Assembly: GCF_016086655.4 (NCBI RefSeq)
Contig: NC_052140.2
Location: forward strand, 8,618,001 to 8,682,000
Source of the DNA: Lepeophtheirus salmonis
Taxonomy: Eukaryota; Arthropoda; Copepoda; Siphonostomatoida; Caligidae
DNA length: 64,000 nucleotides
Direction: 5' to 3'
Made by a program: the position numbers and the translations under genes. This document shows, piece by piece, positions 24,020-35,207 of the stretch. Numbering within the stretch: position 1 is the first letter of the stretch; the number at the start of each line of letters is the position of its first letter. Under the pieces are notes generated by a model, which saw only the letters and a program-made list of their open reading frames with translations, searched no databases and was not told the origin of the DNA.

Positions 24020-24300
24020 GCTTATAAAAGAAACCGAAAATCAACATGGTAATCCTCTGTTTTGGATGAGGAAAACTCAGCTCTCATGACATCTTATTAT
24101 GTTAGCTACGAACAGCTAGAATATGAAGGTAATAAACTTATAACTTCCAAACAAATCCCCAGTCATACTCTTTATCATTCATGAGCGAACTCACTTTATA
24201 CTGTGATGTTGTCTCCTCAATAATAATAAAATAATGACAACACTATTATCAATTTTATTAACAGCTTTGGAAAATAAAATAAGAAACTCTATTCAGGTTG
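24020..24300 (+). repeat. Dispersed repeat family A, copy 3
   Basis: It has GAAACCGAAAATCAACATGG, CTCTCATGACATCTTATTA, GTTAGCTACGAACAGCTAG and the distal TACTGTGATGTTGTCTCC segment, in forward order. Confidence 0.65.
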
Positions 24301-25129
24301 TATCTATACAACGTATCCTCCAATGTCATATTTCTAACAACTCTAATCTATAGTATATCGTTGTCAATTTGATTAATTGTAATTAGTCAGTTAACCACTT
24401 CATCATAATCCATATCAGTATTTTTTTCCTTGTTCACGGTTGAAATCTGAGTCCTTTGTGCTATGATCCAAGAGTTGATATTAAAGCATAATGAATCTTA
24501 TGCTTCCGTGTGTTATAATTTTATTTAACCCCTTCTAGATTTTATAAAATTCAATCATGTAATTAATCTTATAACGCAATAACTATATATATTTTTTTAT
24601 TAAAACAAATGGGATATCCTTTTTGTTAATAAAACTGGAATTGCAAACCAAAACAAGAAGGTTTAAATTAAAAAATGTAAGAATCATATAAATACTGAAT
24701 ATAGGACATAAATAATAGGATGACAATAGAAACAACTTTTTTGGAAAAGTAAATGCCTTAAGTTGAAAAACGACTCTAAAGTTTTGAAAATTTACATTTT
24801 AAAGAAAAAACAGAGTATTTTCTTGAATACTGTCCATATACTTCAGATTAAAGCTTTTTTGTAAAAACAATAAATTGAGCTTACTAAATCGACAATAAAA
24901 TATATTTATTAATTATTACAACAAAAATGATATTTATATATTGAAAATAACGTCAATTGAAGTTGATAGAAATTTAGTTCATGACTCTTTTTTTATTTAT
25001 TTAGCATATTGTAGCCCAACTATTGAACTGATAAATATGAAAGTTTGTAATTACATTTAAATCATATTAACTTCAACAACAACAAAAAAAAAAATTAATT
25101 ACTATTACCTAAGTGACCTTTTTGTGACC
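24301..25129. other. No recognisable feature
   Basis: AT-rich; nothing recognised. Confidence 0.45.
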
Positions 25130-25915
25130 TTTTTTTTATTCTTATAAGAAAATTTAATATTTGAAATTTAATTAAATTTTTCAATTTTTTTCCAAAATAT
25201 TCAATTTTCTTTAAATAGCAATAGATTTTTGAAATTTTTCTCCGAAAAATATAATGTTTGTAATATTTTTCCAAAAAAATTTATATTTGAAATTAAATTT
25301 TAGAAATTAGTTTACAAATAATTTCATTTTGTTTGTAAACAGCTCTGAATTTAAAAAAAAAAATTCAAAAAAATTTATTATTTTTGAGAAAAGCTATGTA
25401 CTTTTGAAAATTGAATTGATTTTTTTTCCGAAAAATATTATATTTGAAATTTCAATTTCAAATTTTCTTTCCAAATAATGTAATTTTTTGTGAAGAGCTC
25501 GGAATAATTTAATTTTTGACGATTACTATATATTTTTGAAATTTTCAGAAAAATGTAATATTTGGAAATCTTTTCCAAAAAGTTTTATATTTGAAATTTA
25601 ATTTTTATGTAAAACACTCTGGATTTTAAAATTTTTTTAAACAAAAAATTTAATTGTTTTGTAAATAGTTATAGACTTTTGAAATTTTTTAGAAAAATTT
25701 TATATTTGAAATTTAATTTGTGAATTTTTTTTTAAAACCTTTAATTTTTTTGTTAAAAGCGCTGGACTTTTGAACTTTTTTCCAAAAATTTTAATATCTG
25801 AATTTTTTTTCAGAAAAATTTAATTTTTCGATTTTTTACAAATTTTTTTTCCTAAAACCAAGCTTAAATTTTAAAAAACCACACATATATATATATAATC
25901 CTGCGAACCCCCCTG
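25130..25915. repeat. Low-complexity AT-rich repeat (family G interior)
   Basis: Many variants of AATTTTTTCCAAAAATTT and TTTAATATTTGAAATTTAAT occur here, as in 4318-6443. It ends near CCTGCGAACCCCCCTGGTG, a possible eroded GC-rich end. It is non-coding. Confidence 0.55.
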
Positions 25916-26380
25916 GTGACGTAGATAACGTATAGCGTATATGGTGAAATTGTAACTTATTTCATCTTATAAAATTTCGATTATTTTTTTATCCTTCTTT
26001 ATTTGGTTTCATAATTATCCATAACATAAATATATAAATTAATTGAGCAATTGCGCTGGTTATTATTTTTAACAAAATGGAACATTCATTTGGCGTCATA
26101 TATATCTATTCCCCCTAAAATATAAGCAAACACTATTAAAGAGTTATTCGGTTCTTTGTTCTTAGTTACTTCAAAGTAATCTATATTTTTTGAAAAGATT
26201 TCATATCAACATCCTTTACCTACAAATAGTTATAAATAGCGAATTTAATATGGTGTTGAATATACTTTCTTCTGGTACTTACAAGTCTCCAGTATTCTAT
26301 TAGCATTATTCCACACGAAATGTTTATGGTAGTGGAAGCACATCAACATGTTAGGTCATTTGCAAAGACAATTTTTTTTG

Positions 26381-26466
26381 ACAGCTGGGAATCTTGTGAC
26401 AGCTAAAAGGTGCTTTTATTACCAAAAGATGTGGAAAGGCTGATCTTTTTGCAAAAAAATAATTAT
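26381..26466 (+). pseudogene. hAT transposase C-terminal (dimerisation) remnant
   Basis: The plus strand reads TAGNLVTAKR and, after a one-base frameshift, LLLPKDVERLIFLQKNN. Together these resemble the very conserved end of hAT transposases (FSTAGxxVTxKRxxLxPxxVxxLxFLxxN). Upstream sequence does not give a convincing continuation. It is a short remnant with a disrupted frame. Confidence 0.5.
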
Positions 26467-26980
26467 TAGGTCGATGTTCACAATTTTTAAACGCACATAA
26501 TGCCATCAACAATTCATGTATAGAATCGGTTTTGACCGAATTCAAATAAGCGCTTTTTTTTTTGTAAAATCGATCAAAACCGAATTTTTCTAATAGACTG
26601 AAGTTTCTTGAAGAACCGAATTAGTTCAGTCTAATAAAAATCCGAACCGATCTAGGATTTTTAGACCAAAAAAGAAAACTAATATTTAAAGGGTTAAACT
26701 TTAAGATAACATTTAATAGCATAGATATGCTTGACAATCAAAGAGATCTGAAGGCATGAATTTGAGGACGCCTCAACATTAAGTTTAGCTCTACCATTTC
26801 CAAATGGACACGAGGTACATAAAAAATGCTAAAAACTTATTTATAAACTAAATACTATCTGGGATAATATGTAAATTTATTATATTTTAGAAGAAAATAC
26901 TTAAAAGAATAAATAATATCGACTTTAATTTTAGGATTATTTATACGCTAAAATGTTGCTAAAATTTACTACATATCGTA

Positions 26981-27861
26981 TATAAAGGCTGATTGAAAAC
27001 GAGGAGTTTTTGGATTGTAGAAATAAAAAGCATAAAATATTATATTATGGTCGAAACTTTATTATGAACCGAAAAAACAATCCTGTACAATTATTTCTAG
27101 AAAATAACCCCCTTCATATGTTGGCTGCAACTGGCCTTTAAATGGTCCATATTTTCGCGCCAATTTTCGATGACGTCTTCGAGCATTGTGGCCGGAATCT
27201 CACGAATAACTCACTCAATATTTACTTCCAATTCTTCAATCGTCGCTGGTTTATCCACATAAACTTTTGATTTTACGTAGCCCCAAAGAAAAAAGTCTAA
27301 AGGTGTGATATCACACGATCTTGGGGGCCAATTCACTGGACCAAAACGCAAAATTAATTGCTCACCAATATGATATACGAATAAGTCCATTGTTACGCGC
27401 CCTGTGTGGCAAATGGCACCATTTTGTTGAAACCAAATATCGTGGATACCATGTGCTTCAATTTGAGGTACCAAAAAGTATGTTACCATGGCGCGATAAC
27501 GTTCGCCGTTGACGTTAAATTGTTGGCCGGCAGCGTTTTTGAAAAAATATGGACCGATGATTCCACAATTTCCCAAGTTGCTGCCCCTTCCAATTTTTCG
27601 ATTATTCTGCGAATTGCGGATTCTGAAGGTCGATTATGTGGACCATAAGTTGGGCGTCAATTGCGAAAAACTTCTTTCACAGAACGCTGATTTTCATAGT
27701 ACAATTGAACACTTTGTAGACATTTTTGGGGCACATAGCTTTCCATGAAGAATTGTAAAACAATGCTTAGTAAACATGACGTATGAATTTGACAGAACTC
27801 GCGCGCGCCTGTCAAAAAATCCCTACTGGAAAAAACCGTTCGTTTTGAATCACCCTTTATA
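26981..27861 (-). mobile_element. Internally deleted mariner element A (about 880 bp)
   Basis: The ends TAAAGGCTGATTGAAAACGA (left) and, reverse-complemented, TAAAGGGTGATTCAAAACGA (right) are terminal inverted repeats flanked by TA. The minus strand encodes an N-terminal part beginning MESYVPQKCLQSVQLYYENQ (near 27746) with one internal stop. A deletion and frameshift follow, then the C-terminal half at 27576-27211: GIIGPYFFKNAAGQQFNVN, DIWFQQNGAICHTGRV and RSCDITPLDFFLWGYVKSK. The first catalytic Asp region is missing. The second catalytic Asp, expected in WFQQDGA, is Asn. It is inactive. A sister element is at 41192-42073. Confidence 0.85.
27211..27746 (-). pseudogene. Mariner transposase, deleted and frameshifted
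   Basis: The N-terminal DNA-binding part (27746 to about 27560) reads LYYENQRSVKEVFRN, stop, RPTYGPHNRPSESAIRRIIE. The catalytic part (27576-27211) covers the second and third acidic motifs and PATIEELEVNIE before a stop, with REIPATMLEDVIENWRENMD continuing beyond it. A normal mariner transposase is about 345 residues; about a third has been removed, between EGAAT and the GIIGPYFF segment. Confidence 0.8.
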
Positions 27862-28149
27862 AGGAATAAGGGAGTTTTTATAAAGATAAATATTCATCAA
27901 TTGGTGGTAGTTTAGTCATGCCCTTACATCTCTTTGTCTTTGCATATTTTTTGTTCCATAAATTATTGCTATGTTTTGTCCAGGCGACTTTTTTGAATAG
28001 TTGGTATCAATGTTCAATTTTTAACATCCCTGTCGTCAGGAAAATACATATGTTATTGTTAATAGCAGTAAACCTAATAAGTTTTTTGTAACAGTGATTT
28101 CTGTAGATGAAAAAGATACTATTCAAATAAAGAAATGAAAACTATACCG

Positions 28150-28600
28150 CTCCCCTCTAAAAACTTCCTCAAACTGTCAGGGTTACCATGTTAATTTACG
28201 GTTTCTTTTCTTAACATGTTCCAAATACAAACGACTTTAATCTATTATGATGTCTTAAATGTGTCCGTACTCCGGTAACATCATCGTACTAATTTACTGA
28301 ATAACTAGTAATGTAAACCGTGTGTATTCGTGTGTCCTCATAAAAGACAGAAAGTAATCTTGATGATTTGTTAGGGAGTTATAATTGTAAGTCCTTATTG
28401 AAGATCACATGGGAGTGAATCTTGGCAATATCCTTATTTAGTCCTCTTTCCTCCTCATCCCTTGATTCAGCTGATTTTTGCTCATCTAATGAATATTCAT
28501 GACAGCTAAGCCGCTCTCCTCCAAAACATTCTTCAAATTGTAAAAATTATCACGTCGATTTTCAGTCTATTTTCTATAATTTGCTCAAACTACACATGAT
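28150..28600 (-). repeat. Dispersed repeat family A, two adjacent copies
   Basis: Both are in reverse orientation. The first (28150-28230) contains CTGTCAGGGTTACCATGTTA. The second (28330-28600) contains GTAAGTCCTTATTGAAGATC, GATTCAGCTGATTTTTGCTC, TTCATGACAGCTAAGCCGC and AACATTCTTCAAATTGT. Confidence 0.65.
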
Positions 28601-29189
28601 TTTCATCACTAAAAATGCCCCTAATACATATTAATGAGATTAACTTTTTTAAATACTTTAAAAAAACTATATCAAAATAATAACAACAAATTTATTTTTG
28701 ATTCAAGATAAACATTCCCTTACTTTGATGAGTTTATTGAATAAGGGATTAACTTTTTCTAATGAATTTTTAATTATATTTCTCAAACTAAGTTCATTAG
28801 TTATTGTCTACCATTTCTTTCTCATCCTCCTTCTCCTGCTGCTTGATTAATGATTATAATCATGTCTCCTTCTATTAACTGTTTAAATATGAAAGCTCCT
28901 GTATTTTTAATTAGAAGATTATGTCAGTAGGCACTAGTCAGTTCCTATATCACGTAAATATATTGATGTCAAAAAATAGATTAGCTTAATGTATTTTAAA
29001 AGGTTATTAACAATTATTATTTTTAGTGAAATCCCCTACGTCTAAAGGAAATATAACATGTGAGAGTTGTTTTTAATTTCGTTGTTATTATTAGGGTTGT
29101 AAATCCTATGCATTTTTAGCGTGCTATTTTTTATATTGTTAGTAACATGTATAGTGTTTTTTATAAAGCTGTTATGATTATTCTTTAAT

Positions 29190-29370
29190 TCGTGAGTAGG
29201 GAACATCTATGAGTGAACGTGTTGGACTCGGAGTAGAATGGAGGATCGACATCTATGTCCTTGCTTGACACAGAGTAGGATTGGGGTTTATTTTCTTCCT
29301 CTCAGAACTGCTCGCAGCTAATCTAATGAAACCTGTTAATTTTCGGTCTTCTTTTTTAGCATGCCCTAAA
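29190..29370 (-). repeat. Dispersed repeat family A, further copy
   Basis: Reverse orientation: GTTGGACTCGGAGTAGAATG, GAGGATCGACATCTATGTCC, GCTCGCAGCTAATCTAATGA and TGTTAATTTTCGGTCTTC. Confidence 0.6.
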
Positions 29371-29521
29371 TGCTTACAATTTACAGCCTTAAGTATTATT
29401 TTTTTGTCAATAAATACATGTTTCTTATGTAGGGAAGACGGGAGACCATTGTTATCAGTTTTTGGTCAACTACTCCAAGCTAGTTTCACTCAAACTCGTC
29501 AAATGTTAGCACATCATTCCT

Positions 29522-29778
29522 ATATACAGGGTGCGGCAAAACATCCTTACATTTTCAATCTAGAGCTTTATCAAGATGTATTTCAGCAACCAGTTGTAAT
29601 GGGGGATGTTAATAAACTAAAAATAGCTAATATGATGTATTGGCAACCATAGTTATCGATATAGCCCCCCTCGACAGGAAATGATGGCTTCCAGGCGGCT
29701 TCAGAAGTTCTTGCACCCGTTGCTGATGTAGTCCTCAGGCATGGTATCCCAGTGTTGGTTGGAAGTGTCCTTGAGGTT
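29522..29778 (-). pseudogene. 3' end of a Tc1-like element with transposase C-terminus
   Basis: The end TATACAGGGTGCGGCAAAAC (29522) is of the same type as the 8776-9929 element. On the minus strand, 29778-29653 reads NLKDTSNQHWDTMPEDYISN, GCKNF, stop, SRLEAIISCRGG, the usual C-terminal helix and RLEAxI tail. It has one in-frame stop and the rest of the element is absent. Confidence 0.7.
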
Positions 29779-30369
29779 TATTTTTCCCTGTAGCTAGGGA
29801 CAGTTGCAACAATTAAAGAATGTCAAATTTGAGTTGAAAAATAAAAAAATACTACAAAGTAATATTTTTTTATGGACTCAAAACATAACTTAAGCATTAT
29901 TTTATCGCCGTTATTTTTAATAACGAGATTTCATTACACAACTGAACGTCAGCTGAAACCAAAATAAACAAGTTTTTTAGTATATATAGTATTTAAACTT
30001 ATGACTGGTTGATTTTGAGTTGTCTTTTTCTTGATTCGATAAAAATCGTTATTGAGGCAAGTTTTGGCTCCTAAATCTGATTACTTTACATGTTGCTGAA
30101 TTCTTCAATTTCAATGTATTATAATAGATTAATATATAATTACATTTTCATAATAGATTACTTATAATCTTAAGTTTTCTCCTTCAGAAGAGCGCTTCTT
30201 GAACAAACTAACATAACTAGGGATTAAAATCGATTGCATTTTTTAACTTCCCCGTTTTTTTTCATTTTTTTAAGTTGGAAAACTGAAGAATGAATTTTCT
30301 TTTCCTACGCTGTTGCCATTATTATCTAATTCCTGAGGAGTGGACTTTCTTTTTTACCACGTCTCATAG
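29779..30369. other. No recognisable gene; weak repeat similarity
   Basis: Short pieces (for example CAGCTGAAACCAAAATAAAC near 29951) resemble 53380 and 62960, near other Tc1 remnants, so this may be degraded transposon flank. Nothing firmer. Confidence 0.35.
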
Positions 30370-30600
30370 ATGTAAGTAAAACCGGATTAAATATTCGTGT
30401 GTCCTCATAAAAGACGGAAAGTAATCGTGAGGAGAAGAATTGAGGATCGACATCGGAGACAACTTGGCCATGTTCTTATTTAACTGATTGAATGAAACGA
30501 CATGACAGTCAAAATAGTTGGAGTTAATATATTTATTGATTTCGGGTTTGTGTTTTTAACACGCCCAAAATGCCCCCAATTAGCATCACTGAACATAACA
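30370..30600 (-). repeat. Dispersed repeat family A, degraded copy
   Basis: Reverse orientation: ATTCGTGTGTCCTCATAAAA, GAGGATCGACATCGGAG, then GAATGAAACGACATGACAG. Confidence 0.5.
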
Positions 30601-32639
30601 TTACCAATCGTGCGATGAGCGATGGTGCAGTGATCCTGTGCCTCGATTAACAAACTACCAAGTAAATAACATTAGTAAGTTAACTTCGTAATTCATTAGC
30701 TCTATCAATAATATGATGATGCTGGATAATCAATATATGGTTAAAATATTTGATTTTGTCATCACAGATCCAACAGAAAAAGTATTTGTATGGCTTATTT
30801 AAAAAAATACAGGATTTACCTACAGCAAAAATAAATCAATTGGAATGCTATCTACTTAATACCCTTAAAAAAATATTTAAGACATCCAAGTATATTTATC
30901 AGTTAATTATGATACAATCTAAATCCTCAGAAGAACCCTTTCAATAAAGATTAAGTACCCCATAAATTCAACTCTACATTTTTTTCCGGTTCCATTCTTC
31001 TTAAGAAACTAAAAGCACTTTCTTCAATCCTTTATACGAGAAAGTATATAAGTATTAAACAAGATTTAGTTCAAATCTCTATTCAATTCTTGGTTCTCTT
31101 TGAAAAAATAAATTTCACTGAATCAATTGACGTAGAATAGTTGTAGTACAGCACTAAAGCTCTTAGTACGGACAATTTATTTTGATTTTAAGTAAAATAT
31201 CTGAATTATAATTATATAAAAATTATAGACTTATATCATTGAAGAAACAAGTAGTTTATCCATTGGCAAATTTGTAAGTTTGAGCACTGACAAAGAAAAT
31301 AATGGTTTATGATTTTAATAGTAAGTCTATTTTAACACAAAGATATATTATATGAACAAAAAAATTATTTGAAGGATAGAAAATGCACCAAAAACGGCAT
31401 CCTCACCGTCGAGTACGGGGATGGAATTTTTATTTTTTGGTGGTGTTTTTCTGCTAAAGAGAAAGGACGCATTCACCGCATCCTTTGGGAAATCTTGGGG
31501 ATTCCAGTACAACAATGACACAAAACATATAATCATGGCAACACACCGTTAAGAACTATTACATAATGACCATCAATTTCGTGTTTTTTTTAAATGTTTC
31601 GTGAAATAAAATATTTCGTCATAAAAACTGTTTATTCTTTCATGACTATATTGATCGATTTTGAGAGTTTAAAACAAATTTATCGTACTCTTTTTTAGGA
31701 AATCAATATTTTATATTCAAATTTACATTTCTTTGTTGGCTCAAAAAGTTTGAGCTACAATAAGTTTTCGAACTGCATTATTACTAAAAAATCCTAAATT
31801 AATACTTTTTTCTAATGAAGATCATAAGATTATATAAATTTGAAGGTAACTAACTAAAATATCCATAGAATTTGATATCGCTACTTGAAGATACCTTTAA
31901 ACAAGGAATATAATTGTCAGATTTGTATTGTTATGTGAAGGCCAATCCTAGCGAACCTTGTTCGAAGAGTTTCTGAATGGAAGTATTAAAAAAATAGGTG
32001 GCATGTAGAATGTTTATCCATTTTATTTTCAAAAGGATTGTAGCGGAAATAATTTAAATAATAATATTTAGAAATCTGTTTGGATTTGCTATATTTGATT
32101 TTTGGAAAAAGTACATACATAGTTAAGGAACTGTTATAAATGACAAAAATGTAGTACAGTCAAATTTTGAACAAAAACACCTATAAAAACGCAATTGAGC
32201 TACTGATAATTAATAACCAAAAAAAAAAATAATATTTTCATGCTCAGTTAATTGTAAAATGGCGAATACATTACCTCTTATTCTCTAAGAAATGTTTTTA
32301 AATTAGAAAGAAGAGAAGGTTTTAATAAGAAATATAATATTTTTTACAAATTTACGTCAAACATTTGATTTTTTTAATGATCTTTGTTTGAAGAAAATCA
32401 ATATTTTTTTTCTAGGCTGTAGATATTTAGTTTAACAACTTTTTTTTATAAAGAAAATGATATTTTTATCTAATCCTCTTTGTAGAAAATGATTTTTTTA
32501 ACAAGTTAATACAAAAATAATCAAAAAGTTCCGAGTGGAATCCAATTTTTCTCACTCTATTACCTCATGAGGCGGAGGTGACCCTTAGCATTGGCCCTGG
32601 GTAGTGTTGGAGTGGTTCTAGGATTGATTTACTAATCCC
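30601..32639. other. About 2 kb without a recognisable gene
   Basis: Two open frames were considered. One (30750-30947) follows a plausible splice acceptor (gtcatcacag) and its stop overlaps AATAAA, but it matches nothing I know. The other, minus strand 31348-31536 (VLDGEDAVFGAF motif), also lacks a recognisable domain. The rest is AT-rich. Confidence 0.4.
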
Positions 32640-32740
32640 TTTTATTATCGGTCCGACCCTTTTTCCCATTCAACGGTCCTAAGGACCGATTATTTGGTCT
32701 TTCAGTACTATTTCTTACCTATTTTTGTATTTTATTAACT
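32640..32740 (+). repeat. GGTCC-palindrome repeat (family F), partial
   Basis: It contains CAACGGTCCTAAGGACCGAT and GGTCTTTCAGTACTATTTC, matching the core of the copies at 11190-11370 and 61000-61115. Confidence 0.4.
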
Positions 32741-34299
32741 CTTAGCTAGGATTGAAGTATATAAAATATATTGAAGACTTGATTTAAATCATGTTGCCTG
32801 GTACTTTTCTCGTTAATTTTCTTCGAATATTTCATTTTTTCCTGTATTATTATTTCAATAAATATATGTCTCAGATTGGTTTGATCACCCTGTGTATATT
32901 TTATACTTAGTGATAAACCATTACATATTTTGTATTATATATTACGTAGAATAATATTGATTATGCCTACATTCGAATGTTTGTAATGCTTACCTAGAAA
33001 AATCAAATAAGAATGTAAGTGTTATTATTATCCCTTAAATATTACAATAAATAAATTAATTAAAAAGTGAATATTAATCCTTATCTTGAATAGAAATATA
33101 GAAAATAAATAATATATTAAGATGTATAGATGTATTCTGGGGTTATTAAAGAAATAATGACTTAAATGGGGGAAACAAAATAAAAATGAGATGAGGTTTC
33201 GTCAATTTAGATTTATATAAGTTCCGAAAAGTAATTATGAACGAATTATATAATGGTGACGTCATAGCCATACAACCTTCGAATTTTATTATAAACTAAT
33301 ACTATATGTACATATTAAGTTTAAAAAGTGGGGGCTAATGGTTCCTTGGATTCGGGGCCCATAATATGAGAAATTGCTAAAATTATGCCAGATTTTTGTG
33401 ACTCAGAATTCACAACTTTTTACATCAAGATAATTTTGTTAAATAATAATAATTAATCATGTATGTATAAATAAATTAATGGGTACAATATCAAAATAAA
33501 GAAGACTATAAAGTATATTATGTACTTATAAACTATATATATATATTTATATTGTAGCTTAAAATATGATTTTCATCAACTAACTACATACTACTTTACG
33601 AATTTTGTCATAAATTTTAGTTAATTGGAAAAAAAAACAAGTTTTGAATTAAGTTAATATAGATGTTAGAATAATTTATGCTCCATAGTGACTCTTAAAT
33701 TATTTAGATGACTATAATTACATTTAATCTTGTTTTTTGAATACATTCTCTTCCCTCAGTACATGGACTTTTTAGAGGATAAATGATACTAATGTCCTAG
33801 TCTGCAATGCTGTAAATTTGTAAATAATGGCTTTGGCTATAAGTTAAAAATAAACAATGACGGCCTTATTCAAATATTATACCAAGTTTCGTCGTTAAAT
33901 ACGTACTAATTAATTGTACAACATATGCTTTAACTAATTACGTCTAGTAAGTACTAATGGCGTGCATAATTCAATATATGCCAGATGTGTCAAAAATGAT
34001 TAGATTCTGTCGTCCTATCTAATATAAAATAATTTATTTGCAATCATTATGTTTATCAAACGTTTTATTTATAGCCCATTAGATTAGTATTTAAGGGATT
34101 TTCCATTTCCATTTAAGTGATATTTTAAAGTAAAATTATATTTAAGTATCTGATTAGTATATCTCTAATTCATGGGTGATAGTATTATATGCTTATTCAC
34201 CCCTCACTAACTTTAGTCAATTAGCTAAGTATTTTATTATTACTATTTATTGCATAATACCCATAAAACTAAGATGAGCTCCACAAATTTCTGAACATT
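32741..34299. other. No recognisable gene
   Basis: AT-rich. The last 150 bp (from about 34150) may be further, more decayed mitochondrial DNA continuous with the nad5-like insertion, but I could not confirm it. Confidence 0.4.
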
Positions 34300-34780
34300 A
34301 TTTATTAGTTCGTTTCTATAAAAACAGTAATTCTTCTAATTCGGGAGGATTTAACTCTAATAATGAACTGATCTGGTGATAAAGGGCTGTTTCTTATGAT
34401 TTACTTAATAGTGAGCACATTTTATGAAGAATAAGAAGTTATTATCTTTTGGTTTATTTTTTGTATCTTGTGCCTAAAGGGCTCATTAATACATTTGAGA
34501 TCTTAACTTCCAGCTGCAATATCTTCCCCACTCCAGTTTCTTCATTAGTGAATTAATCAACTTTAGTAGCTGTTGGGGTTTATTTGTTAATTCATTTTTA
34601 TGATAGATTGATTATTGTATTAAGATTTAGTTTATTGTTAGGTGCTATAGCAATATCAACTTCAGACTCTATATTTGAACGAAATATAAAAAGATTATTG
34701 CTTTATCAAGATTAAGACATTTAGGGATTAAAAGATTACTTCCATCTATTGGACACTATTTTTTATTGTTTGATATAATT
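34300..34780 (+). pseudogene. nad5: Nuclear copy of mitochondrial nad5 (NUMT)
   Basis: With the invertebrate mitochondrial code (AGA as Ser, ATA as Met, TGA as Trp) the plus strand gives successive pieces of NADH dehydrogenase subunit 5, a proton-pumping subunit of respiratory complex I. They are HYLLVRFYKNSNSSNSGG (about 34296-34350), then LPAAMSSP (about 34508), then after a frameshift TPVSSLVN, stop, STLVAVGVYLLIHFY and LLLGAMAMSTSD. After another frameshift come KKIIALSSLSHLG (about 34690-34730) and PSIGHYFLLFD. The order and spacing match the conserved core of nad5 (SYLLVxFY, LPAAMxAPTPVSSLVHSSTLV, KKIIALSTLSQLG). Frameshifts, and stops at a conserved Trp codon and at a conserved Ser, show it is a dead nuclear insertion, not an organellar contig. 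It ends about 0.4 kb from the 3' end of the peroxidase gene. Confidence 0.75.
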
Positions 34781-35207
34781 GACTTTTTGACCTGACAGAA
34801 AAATCCCTATAAATCGATATTGTTGGAATGAACTCAAAGAATCTGAGAGTTGTTTCTTTATTTTTTAAGGACATGGACTTGTGAGCAAAGACTTGAACTT
34901 CCCGAATAAGGAGTTTTTTCACGTCTGGAAGTATTTAGTGAACCATATACGTCCAATATAATGAAATTTAAATAGCAAATTAAAGATCAATTCTTCCAAT
35001 CATCTGACATACAAGTATGCTTCATTTAGCCTAGTAATAACAGTACATTTTGATATTGGTCTCAATTTTTTTGACTAATGTAAGTTTTAAAAAAAGCGAA
35101 TTAATATAAAAACATAAATAAACTATATTTATAGGCATAGAAATATATCAATGAATAGAAATCAAAAAAAATAATTTTTTGACTAGTTTAATATAAAGTA
35201 AAAAGTA
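34781..35207. other. Intergenic, 3' side of the peroxidase
   Basis: No gene recognised. It includes the predicted 3' untranslated region of the minus-strand peroxidase, including the candidate poly(A) signal at 35187-35192. Confidence 0.45.
35187..35192 (-). promoter_or_regulatory. Candidate poly(A) signal ATTAAA
   Basis: On the minus strand ATTAAA lies about 16 bp downstream of the peroxidase stop codon. It is a common variant of AATAAA, but in DNA this AT-rich such hexamers arise by chance, so the call is weak. Confidence 0.3.

Noticed and set aside
27321..27748. Plus-strand open frames within the mariner at 27 kb
   Set aside because: Antisense shadows of the minus-strand transposase.
30750..30947. 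Plus-strand 65-codon frame after a splice-acceptor-like sequence, with AATAAA overlapping its stop
   Set aside because: No recognisable domain, starts without ATG, and no upstream exon was found. AG acceptors and AATAAA are common by chance in AT-rich DNA.
31348..31536. Minus-strand 62-codon frame containing VLDGEDAVFGAF
   Set aside because: Slightly richer in GC than its surroundings but resembles no family I can name and has no supporting neighbour exon.
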